Part shown: one piece after another, positions 24,606-36,600 of the stretch
Layout: every line of letters begins with the position of its first letter
Numbering within the stretch: position 1 is the stretch's first letter
Origin: Branchiostoma belcheri
Lineage: Eukaryota; Chordata; Leptocardii; Amphioxiformes; Branchiostomatidae
Length of the DNA stretch: 64,000 bases
Assembly: GCF_001625305.1 (NCBI RefSeq)
Contig: NW_017803157.1
Coordinates: forward strand, 850,371 to 914,370
Reading direction: 5' to 3'
The notes under the pieces: generated by a model
What the model was told of the DNA's origin: nothing
The model's input: only the letters and a program-made list of their open reading frames with translations
Databases searched by the model: none
Program-made: the position numbers and the translations under genes

Positions 24606-27600
24606 ATGTTGAGGAGAGGTCTACATAGGGTGTCTGGTCTGGCCTGGGGACCGCCCAGCCGACTGGCATCGACTTCAGCAGGCAGGGAGGTACGACTGTG
24701 GTTCAGACCTGCTCTCATTGGTGGAGGGGTGGCCGCTGTGGCTGGCACCGTGCTATGGAACTGGAGAAGGTATGTTTGTTTGTTTGTTTGTTTGTTCTTT
24801 TATTATGAATGATCTCCATTAGTGTAAATTTTACACTATTCCAGTGAATCACCAGATATATCTAGAAGTATTTGTACCATTGCGCACCAAGGCATGCCCC
24901 TACTCTTTTTCAAAAGATGTGTTAGGAAAATATTTGAGTCAAATTTGACATGAAACATTTCTTGTAACATTTCTTGCAATTTCTTGTGTTGTACATTGTA
25001 CCTTGTACCACATTAAATTTGATAGTTTCCACTGTCACATGTCCATCTAACCAACTCACGTTTCAGTCGAAATGTTTGATTGTTGCCTTGCGTTTTCCAT
25101 GCACTTGACTTGTCAGCTTGAACAGGGATAGCACACCCACATATGGTACAATGGTTTGTAGCCAATTAGTAAATTGGAAGGCGGGTCTTGATTAAAGTTT
25201 CAGCCAGATGGCTCGTACCCAGCTCACCCATGTGTGGTTATTGTTCACCCTCCATTGCGATAATTCCATCCCACAGCCTCAGGTCACGACACTTCGATTT
25301 GTCTGCACTCTAAACATAGCTCAGTTTGGCCAAAGTTATGCTTCTATTAATATCTCAACGTTGAATAAAGTAGAAAGACTGAATACATGACCTGACATGA
25401 AAGTTTCAGTTATATAAGTTTAGGTAGAATGTAGGCATGTAGAGTTAATGTAAATCACTTTATGTTCGCGATAGCAAAAGTTTGCAGTCTGAGAAAAATG
25501 GACATGTTCACTGAACTATGTAGAGGCAGGTGCAGAAAGGTGGTAGCGGCAGGTGCAGAAAAAAAAAGTTTGCAAATTATTCATTCACGGTTAATGATAA
25601 GTTTGTAGTAAAGAAGTGACAGCGAACTGTGAATTTAAAAGTACCACAAAAAAATTATGTAACTGTAATTTACAGTATGTTTCTATTAATATCCCGACGT
25701 TGCATTACGTATAAAGACTGAATACATGTACATGATAGGACATAAAAGTTTTAGTTAGATAAGTTGAGGTAGTATGTAGGCAGTGTGAAATGTTTCTGTG
25801 TTAATTATGGGCAGAGGAAAAGGAGACCCACTCCTGATCAGTCCTGTGGAAAAGTTGTCCAGCTGCCAGCAATTCCATCAGAGCGTGGTCCATTGACTAA
25901 ATGCTCATCAGTGTGACAATCTAATGGAAGGGCGTGTCCAATACCCCCTGTCTTGTTAGCGAAGCTCGGAATTCACCTCTACAAAATGCTGGAAACTTCT
26001 TTTCCTTCCAGGGTCTTGTACATGCATGTGTGTGTGTATGTGTATGACTGTAGCTCAGACACGTAAGGACACACCAATTTTTTACTTGTTGGCTCTTAAT
26101 ATGAAGCGACAGGGTGAAAAATTAAAATAAAAAAAGAAATAGGCCAAGGAACCCTCGAAATCTTACGATAGAAGCCATGAAGTCAATATAACTTCTTTTC
26201 TTTTCTATATAACTTAGGCTAGGTTGTAATTCATACGATAGGAAAACTGTAACCAGGAAGACTAGGACTTTATTTCAACCGTTGGGACCAAAATATAAGC
26301 ATTTTGGAGTTAATTCATACCCTAAAGTTTTTTTGCAAATCAGGAAAAAACCAAGAGACAAATCCGAGAAATGATTCATTAAATTTTCATGGCCTAAATA
26401 CAGATAAAAGAAATGCCATCACAAACAATAGCTAACCGGTGCACATGTCTAACTTTTCTTAATATAAAACTACGTTGAATATTGTCTGGTTCATAATCAT
26501 CTCATGCAACATTAATCTTTATCAAGAAGAAGTGAAAAGAGAAATCAATATGGATTTGCAGAGGCAAGCTGTCTTTCCTATAATATACAATCTTCCAATT
26601 AATGTGATTGGTTTGTCTTGGCTGTTTTAGCAATCATACGGAATTGGAAGTAGAATCTGCATTAATTACACAGTATATACAGGGATGGGTGTTTCAAGTC
26701 GTCCCCTTCACACTGATCTGCTATAGTAGCCAGGAATGGGGTGGGGTCATGTGGCATAAAGGTAGAGTGTTCGGCTTAGACCCAAGAGGTCCCAGGTTTG
26801 AATCCTGCCCAGTGTCACTGATCTGGTGCCCTTGGGAAAGGCACTTTACACCACTTTCCTCAGTGCACTCAGGTGAAAATGAGTACCTAGCTTTGGTTAG
26901 GGACGTCCCTTGGATAGGACGTTAAATGGAGGTCCCGAGTTAGGAGAGAGCCGTGTGTAACAGTGCTAACTGACCATGCTAAATGGTCGTGCGACCTTTT
27001 AGTGTAATGGTTAGCGTTGGTGACCGCCAAGCGGACAACTCGGGTTCGATTCCCGGTTGTGACATGCTCGCCCCTTTCGGTTTTTACAGTGGCGCCCAAC
27101 GTGGGGCTCGAACCCACGACCCTGGGATTAAGAGTCCCATGCTCTACCGACTGAGCTAGCCGGGCCCCTCGGGTTCGATTCCCGGTTGTGACATGCTCGC
27201 CCCTTTCGGTTTTTACAACACCCAACTCACGTTAAAGGACCCACCATACTGAATCCTTTTCTTTTGCAAAACAGAAAAAATGAAGTGGACAAAATCCAAG
27301 AATTATTGATTTAAAGGGTATGGCCCCATACATTAAATGAAGAAAAGGGGTCCTTAGGGAAATAAAAGGACACATGTTGGGTGAAATTGAAACAGATGAA
27401 CAAGATGAATGTGATTATCACCACTTGGCTCTTTTTTCCCTTGATACAAAATAAAAGTTGATCATACACATGTATATATGTGTCAGTTCCAACGTTTGGA
27501 TTCTGTATTCGAATTTTCGAAAGCGGCGCACACGGTTAGGATGAAACGCGTTCGAATCGTTCTATGGAAGCCATGGAGCCCGGGCCATTCTATGAGTATG

Positions 27601-30600
27601 AACAGCTCCAAGTTTAGGTGCACATGCACCCAGTATTTCGAGCCCTGAATTGTACACTACTAACACACGTATGTGGAAGCATGTGGCTCACCATTGATTT
27701 ATTCATGTATGGACCCATTCCTTCATAGTTGAAAAGGATTGGTCGCCCTTATCACCACATGTAGTGCCTGCAGCTAGGAGCGTGACTTTGTTGCAGACAT
27801 TTTGATCTGGCAGGTCTAATTTTCACAGACAAGCCATGAAATTTGCATCACCCATGTAATCAACAACAGCCCTGCATGGATCAAAATCTGCCTACAGGCA
27901 CCGCATGCGTGAAAACATCACTTTTACGCTTTTCAGATTATTGTACCAGAGGCTACAGCTCATACTGCTTTCAGCATTTCAAAATGGCTCACTCTTCAAA
28001 TGCAAGCTAGAACATGTAGAAGTAGCTCCGAGACATTATTTCAGGTTTCTGTAATACTGTTAAAGGCAATAATTCCAATGCGGTTTTCAGGACAGCAAAA
28101 CGAGAGATATTCTGGATGAAGATATCTGATATTGACATTTACTGCCATTTCTTATGACGTTTTCGTCATCATTTCATACTTGAAGTGTTTAGTCCCAAAA
28201 GAAGCTAGGTGATGTGTCTCATTATTTTTAGGGTACCACCCATAAGTAGCTAAAACCAGCCTTCAATACAGAATAAGCATCCATTTTCTGTTAGCAACGT
28301 GGCATATTTGCCTCACAGATTATCATTGCCATGGGATAGTATTGATACAACTTATTGCATCAAATTTAAAATAATTTAAAGTCCTAAAATCCAGTTTTGC
28401 TGCTCTGAAGTTGCATTTGATGCCTTTGAAAGGTGTGTTGTAAAAATGATTATATGCAAAATTCTGTTAATCCACCCTTCAATTGATTATTTGGCCATGT
28501 AATATTGGAAAAAAGAATGAATTTGTTAATGTGCATAACTTGGTTGAATTAATATTGCATATAATTCAGGTCATCATTCATGTAGGTATTGATCTACCTT
28601 CATCAACATGAAAGACCCGATCTATATGCAGATTTTCCACCATCCTTTATTCCGTAACATATTGACAAAGTCAGCGAGCCGTGTCCTTTGAAGCTAGAGG
28701 GGAATTGTGACTACGCGAGGTGTAAATTTTAAAGCGAACACCCCTCGAAGGGGATGGATACCGTAATTCTTGATTTTTTTCACAGTACTTTCATGTTCCC
28801 GGTTTTCACGGTCACTTGTTTACTGCAAACGTATCATTACTATTACACATAATTTGCCGACTTTTTCTGACACTTTGAATTTATGAATATGCTGTATACT
28901 ACTACACATTTAACATATTATGTAAACCTATGAAAATACTTAGGTGCACTGGTGCACCCACAGAAAAACATTGGGTACACAGCTCCAAATTTGGGTGCAC
29001 TAATAAGGTGCACATGTACCCAGTATTTCAAGCCCTGTACATGTATCACAATATAAAACTAGACAGCAGACAATGAGATATACAATGTGCAATGTCTAGA
29101 TTAGTAATAAGTGATATGATTGATAACCATGGACTCCAGGTAGATTATACAATTTCATGTTGAAAGCTGATTTCGCACCCTGCTATCACCTGATATGTAT
29201 CTCAGTCCTTTCCCAAGGATGGTGTTTATTGCATATTGACTAGGTGCTAAACCATAGGATTTAAGGCAGCTTGAAGTAGTTTATTCTGATGGACTGCCAC
29301 AATTGGGGACATACTATCTGAGGTGTATTTGTCAATATTAGAATCAGATGAAAGAGTACGGAAAGAGGCTTTTGTGCAGGGCCTGTAACATTTGTCATAT
29401 GCAGGGCTCAAAATACTTTATTCTGCATACCTGCACTGGTACAGGTCATATTAAGAATTACCTGCACCAGACAAATCTCACTGCACCACTCAGATTTTTA
29501 AAGAAGTGTGAATCATACTTGTCTATAAACCATTACAAAACTATCACAGTGTTCGAAATACCTGTCTGCAATCTGCAATCTGCAGATAGATTTTCAAGAT
29601 TGCAGAAGAAAAATTTATACAATCTGCAATTTTGCAGAAGGAAAAGTAGGCTCCAGATTCAATACGTGTAGTTTTCAATTTAGCAAACTAGAACTCTCTG
29701 GCCCCAAGGACAGACAACACTTACTAGTAAGCTCCAGGACCTGTTTTGAAGCAACAGGAGCTTCTTCACTAATTTGCATCATCCTTGTCTTGACTTGTCT
29801 ATCTTTTGTTTCCCTTTGGACTTACAGAAATTTGTCTTCACTAATTTGCATATGATACAATAGTTTGTACTTATAAACCTGGAATTCTCTTAGTGTCACT
29901 GACAAAAGGTAGTAGTCTGACCATTTCAGATAGCACCAAAATCATATCGAGTTGCTTAAGAGTTAAGTACTGTGTCTTTTATTAGTATGTTGTGTGGAAG
30001 GATGATATGTGGGTGTGATTACTAGTACATTTACAGGTAAGGTATGATTTTAGTTGTAGTAGCTTGTAGTGGGAGACAGCGGTGAAAGACCCGTGAAGAT
30101 ACCAGTAAATTTTCTGTGGAGATTCAGAAGGATCTATAAAGTCTGAAATTAAAAAGAGTGATAGATTAACCTTAAAAGAATTCCAGTAATGCTACAGATT
30201 TACAAAGCTATATATGATGTAAAAAAGACATTAATGGTTTGAGAAGGTTGTAGTATGGAGGCTTGTGTATTTGCAGAAAGTATTTTCAAATTGCAGAACA
30301 AAATTTTGACTCTTCTGCAATATTGCAGAGCACTGAACAAAAGTATTTCGACCACTGTATCACCATTATTTATTTCTTTTATACTTCATAGGTGGTGACA
30401 CTATAAGCACCACCTGCACTAACCTGCATATACCCAGTATTTGGAGCCCTGCTGTGGCAGGATTATGACAGTGAATTGAGGACAGGCCGACATTAAATAG
30501 TGTCAAGGACAGTCGAGGACATACCAAACTCACCACTCTCCAGACGGGATTTCTTTAGGCTATTGACTTGATTTTGATTTATTATGCTATATAAAATGAT

Positions 30601-33600
30601 ACAGCCAGCCAATGCAAGGCAGGACTACTTAACTAGCTGGAGGCTATTTTAAGGCATCCAAAGCAATTTCTGGATTGTCAAAGTCAATTTTTTGTTCATT
30701 CTTTTAATTTTAATGTAGTACTACAATGTACATGTAAGTATTGTCTGTCGAGACAGATGGCTCGGCCAACAACTAAGTTGAATCAATCCTGTCTTATAGC
30801 ATACTGATATCTGTTAGCCAAAAATATGATGTCACTGACGGAAAATGGTTGCTTGTTTCATATCGTAGGCTGGAACCCAAAAATAAAGAGATGCCTCGTG
30901 TAGCTTGTCGCGAGCTATTTCATTTGCTTTGAGTACAAATGTATGAGATGATGGGCTTACAAGTTACATGTTCAAATGTTGGAACTTATTCTTCTTGTGA
31001 TCATTTCCTCGGAGAGGCCCAATCATCACACGAGGTTTCAGTTATTCCCCATATTTCAAGTATGCTCCAGTGTCTGAGTGGCCCTACAACAAGTACTGTA
31101 AATCACTTTGTGTTTGCTGTAGCAAAAGTTTGCGGGCTGAGAAAAATGGAGGTGTTCACAGAACTATACATTCACAGTGGCGGCAGGTGCAGCAGAAAGA
31201 AAGTCGCTGAATTATATGTTCACATTAATGATAAGTTCACGCTACAGAAGTGATGTTGAAAAACGCAGCTTTAAAGTACCACCAAAAAAATTGTGGTTTA
31301 CAGTACTCTGCAATATACTGTAGTCTCCATCAGACTTCAATATTGGCTGACAAATACCCTCTAAGTGGTCCTAATATTGTTATATAATCTGCCCAAGGGG
31401 TTAACTAGGGATAACGTGACCACTTATGTTCTCAGAAATTTGATGGATGGCTAACTGCTCAAGAAGAAAATATCCTATTTGGTCAATTTTCATTGTTTTT
31501 CCAGCTGCCACAGCAGTCTGGTGGAGGCTAATGATGCTTCCTTAGTTAGCTGTGCTGGAAATAGCAACAGGCGGCCTGGGTATACAAAATGTACATCTGC
31601 AAGATTGTACAACTTAGCCTGGGTGCCAGACTGTTGCCAGGGGCTGCATACAAGCTAGCTCCTCGCCTCCGAAAATTTTACCATAGACACCCCCTCAGAC
31701 TCTGAGCAACAGGCTAATCTTTGAGAGATAAATTAGACTCCCATGTGTTAACACTAGGCTTGGGGCTTGTGGTTTATGAGTCGAAGGTAATATTGTGTGG
31801 AGCCAGGGTCTGGCATACGGGCTACAAGATTGTTGACTGGAAGTCGCGTGCAGGATACATGCATATATAGGGAGGATCATATTACACACTTCTGTACATA
31901 CACAACATAGTTACATGGATAAGTATTAAGGAGGCTAGTATGTTATGTAATACTATTGTTATTGTGATAAGTTCTTCAGTAATACTATGATAGTACTGAC
32001 ATTAAGACAAGGATCTGTAGCAATCTTTTCTGTCACAAAACAGCTACATTTTGCTGTCAGTCATTTGGTCTATGTTTGGGATGTGCTAAGTAAGAGGGCA
32101 GTCAGAAAAATAAGGGTCAAGGGAATAACTATGTTAGGTCTTTGAAGTGTACCTGTTATACAGTGTGTATGAAAAAAAATTATGTCCCTTGCAGGGGCCC
32201 ACTAAGAAAAAGCCTACCAATACAGAGGAACTTACTCTTCCATGATGATATGTTGTTCCTTGCAGGCAGCTGAGGGCGGTGGAAAGCGTGTCGGTGGCCC
32301 ATGCTGAGGGGAAGGAGATAGATGTGGTGGAGACAGAGGAGGAGGGGGAGGGGGAGGTCAAGAAGAAGAAGAAGAAAGGACCAGGCTTTCGGGACAGGAG
32401 GGTGAGTGATTATTTGTTCTCTTTTATTCTTTATATTTTATTTTAAAAATTATTTATTTTTTGCCCTTTCAATCCTTTTTTTTTAGATCCAACAACCGAC
32501 AAATCAAATTGTTGAGGCCTTAGCAGGACAAAATATTTACAACTGGCAACTAAAAATGTTCTGAACCAGTATTAAAACTTGCCTATTGCAGGAACGGAAA
32601 AAAAACAGTAGAATTACATGTATGATCAGCCACAGACTTGACAGCATTAGCTTTGGTTGTCTTGGATTGCATTCGATCACATGGGATCGATTCATCTCAT
32701 TGTGTGAAGACAGGACCAGAAAATTTACTTTGAAACTACAAAGAGGACGTATTGCAGCAGCTTAAAGGCCTATATTTGACCACTGTAAAAAAAAATCAAT
32801 TTTTTACCCTACATGGTGACCTTTATGGCTGGGAGCTTCTTTGTAAAGGTTTTGACCTGTTATCAGCGGTAGTGGTTTTCATATGTGTGCAGATATTCTA
32901 CAGCGGTACATGTAATCATGTTAGGCCACGTTGATGTGATTATAGGGATGACATCTACACTGCATGAATTTTCGTCTGTTTTCAAATGGATTTTGACCAC
33001 ACTACATAGATCTAAATTGTATAAAGCAGATTCAAAATGAGCAAATTTATTCCGTAGATTGCAAAAAAAATATTGGAAAATGGTACTAATGTCATAGAAT
33101 GCTAACATCTATTCCTAAGGAAAAGAAGAAAATGTGTAGAAATGAAAATGAAGAGTCTATTTTTAAATTGCCTTACTATACTCTGTGTCATGGTCTTGTA
33201 AGACAGATGAAATGCCTACATGTATGATAACTCTGTGTGTTAAGTCATTAAATTTTGTTCAACCTTCATGACCACATTTGATAATGAAGGCAACTTTTTT
33301 TTTCAAAACATTTTTTTTAGTTGCATTCTCACATCAGTTTTGGGGTTCCCAGAGGTTGTCATCCATGTAATCAAATGGCCTTACCAAAAGCAGGAGAGGC
33401 CAGAGACCATTTTTTACAGAGCATTTCTACTTGTAACTAATTGTCTCTGCAAGTCTGGATTTCCAAAGAGACAAGTAGCCTTTTTTGCCAAACCGTCTTT
33501 TTATTCACATGCTCACATCAGTTTTGGGGTTCCCAGAGGATGTCATCCATATAATCACATCAATATGGCCTAAGTTTCCCCCTTGCCTGCCTGGGAAGCT

Positions 33601-36600
33601 ACTTTGATGGAACATTACCACATACGGTGTTAATGAAGGCTGTAGATATTCCACCCACGTTTTCTGTCATCCAGAGATCACTCACGTTAAGAGAATGTTT
33701 TGACATTCATGTGGAGGGGCTTACAGCGGGGATTAGACACCATTGGTGAGGGTAAATCTTCCCAGATCTCACTCCAAATCCCCACAGATCAATTGGTTGT
33801 GTTAACACCTTTCTTAGCTAAGGCCTGTCTTCTATTTGACAAATAAAATTGTAAATGCTGGGCTCGAAATACTATTACATGTACATCATGTATCACCTGC
33901 ATATGCATGTTGGTACAAGTAAAATTGGAGCTGTGCAGGTATTTCTGATGTCAACCTGTTACCTATACCACGTACTGGGTATATATATATATATGCAGGT
34001 TAGTGCAGGTAAAATTGGAGCTGTGCAGGCACGTTTTGATGGCTACCTGTGTCTAACCTGTGCTAGGTTATTTACTAGATATTTGTACGTTATACATGTA
34101 CATGTAATCAACGTTTAATCTAACTACATTTTGTATCTGGCAGCAAGGATCAAGAGCTAGAAATACTATCTTTTTGTAATTAGTTGTTAGATAACTCAAA
34201 AAGGTGTTCATTATTTTCCAGTGTTCATTCTATGATACGACCATGATATAATTGGGAAATGTAAAATGGAATTTGGTTGGTGACATTAACACCTTAAAGA
34301 CCTCAACCAACTTGCAACAGACTGAATGTAATATTCTCTATTGATGGAAGGTCTTGTTCATGATATGAATAAGAACATATTGATTAATCCATGTTTTTCT
34401 GTGCTGGTGCCGTGCTGTAGGTGATTGAGTATGAGAACAGAATCCGTGCTTACTCCACTCCAGACAAGATTTTCCGCTACTTCGCTACACTGAAAGTCTA
34501 CGATGAAGAGGGGCACCATGAAATCTACATGACTCCGGAGGACTTCGTCCGCTCTATCACACCTGGTGACAAACAACCAGAAGGTAGGGCCTAGGAAAAC
34601 AAATGTTGTGTTTCCTGTTTCAGTCCTGAAAAAAATTTCATTTTTTCTTTCTTTTTTTTTTAGACTTTGTTGATGTCTAGTGATCCAACTTACAATACAG
34701 TTTAACAAGCCTAAATCAGGCCTAAATCAGTTCTATAATATAATTTTTTTGTTTCTTCCCTATAAACAATCCAGGACTTGGACTGGACCAGTTTAGACAT
34801 GTGCACATCAAGGTAAGTGATTCGATTCACAAGATGAAGAATATCTCGGATTCTCAGATCTATTTAGTCTACACAATTGCTAAATATAAAGGAACTTACC
34901 AAAGCAAAGTGTATGTTTCAAATGTTTATGGAGAATATGTGACAATCATGTTGTAGAGATCAGAGACCAACAATGCTGCAGAATTCATGCCAGAAAATAA
35001 AATTGCCTTCAGCATGAAGTGCTACAATTGCTGACACGAATGATCTTGATTGTGACAAGAGTCACCATGGCTTCTATGTGGACATGAATTTTGGGATCTC
35101 TGGATACATTATTTTCTTCGCCTTTCCTGAAGATGCCTAACTATGCCACTTTAATACCACTTTGCATGAAGAACTGAACTATAACACTACTGCATGTCCA
35201 GGGCCATCCCTAAGTATCATAATCTTTGACATCCATGTCTGCTCTACCCACTACTGAGACCTGAAACAACAAGATTTCTCCACCGACCGAATGCTCTCTT
35301 GATCAATTGGAAAGGAAGTTCATTCATTAACCTGTATGTCTAGGCACTCCACTTCTCTCTTGCTTTATTTCCTAACACACCTTTTTACATGTTCTTTCTT
35401 TGGATGTCTGTTTGTGACCCAAGCATCACCACACTGCTTCACACGCCGAGCTCTTGGCGGTGAGTCCAAGCATGCCCCCTAGCTGTTAACATCGGTCCTG
35501 CAACCTTGTCAAACTGGCAATATGGCTGAAGAGTACTGGTAAAAGTTAAAAAGAAAAGCATTTGACTGAATTGGATTCGGTTTTCATTGGTACTGATGCA
35601 AGTATAGAAAGCATATTAAACTTTGTTTTGTGTGTTGCACATGTCTCACACACAGTTATTAATATGAATTTACAATGTTACCTTGTTGAATTCTTAATAT
35701 TATATATCTATACATAATTTGAAATATGTCACTAGAAACTGAAAAGGGGGTATTCCCAACTCAATTCAAAAATGAAAAAGGATTCCGTTGTTGTTTTCAG
35801 CAAATTACCTCAGTGGGGTGTGACACATGTTATCCCAATCACATTAAAACATTTCTTTTTCCTCTTGGTGCTTTAAGCCCCCCTCCCCCACAAAGAAGCT
35901 ATTGCTGATATTCATAGTAACCTTGTTTTCTTCACCAAGTTTCCAGAGAGAAGTGAAGTAAGACGAATGTTGCTTTTTACTTGATCCAAGTGAACGCACA
36001 ATCTTTTAGGGAGCTGTTAAAACACACGCATACTAATATGACACAACTTTGGTGTGTTTGCCTAATGTCTGTGCCGTGTGTTGTGTTCATGTGCTTTTGT
36101 AATGTTGCTGTCTTCTGCATTCTTCTTCAAAAGCTTCACGATCACCATTCTCTCCGTATGGTGAGTTCTACACGTTGTTAATTACCATACTTCTGCATCC
36201 AACACGTCACCTAGACTGACAGTATCTTTAGTTTGTTCAAAAACTGTTAAGTTAGGCCACACTGATTTAATTTGTGGATGACATCCACGCATGCTTGATT
36301 TTCGCCTGTTTTCAAAAGAAGAAAAAAACTGATGAGGCTGAAGCCTGGGTGCCATCCTCCTTAATCCATTGTGGCGGCAGTAACTACGAAAGACGGCACC
36401 CAGACTACAGAGGCTACGCAGAACTCTAGAACTCAGTACGGTGCACCGGTGCCAACTTATATATGCTGCAAAACACGAGCATGTGCCAGCTTGTTGTAAA
36501 AGTACCGGTAGTCATGTACAACTGCAAATTCGCAATACCAGCTTTGCATTCCTGTGGTTTATCAGTATTTTTGTATTGGTGGACTTTTTTTTCATTCGCC

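Larger units (their letters stand above)
26739..27310 (+). mobile_element. tRNA-derived SINE copy 4, interrupted by a tRNA-like insertion
   Basis: Head ggtcatgtggcataaaggta, B box GGTTTGAATCC, and body to about 26960. The expected continuation (aactcacgttaaaggaccca) resumes after 27218. The sequence between holds the tRNA-like copy, the tRNA-Lys and the 50-bp repeats. Confidence 0.75.

Noticed and set aside
27090..27110. TGGCGCCCAACGTGGGGC resembles a retroviral tRNA-Lys primer binding site
   Set aside because: Complementarity runs through the whole tRNA, and there is no LTR, gag, pol or polypurine tract nearby.
26887..27225. 112-aa minus-strand open frame with [19 protein letters not shown]
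   Set aside because: This is a chance translation of the tRNA-Lys sequence and its repeats, a common false protein.
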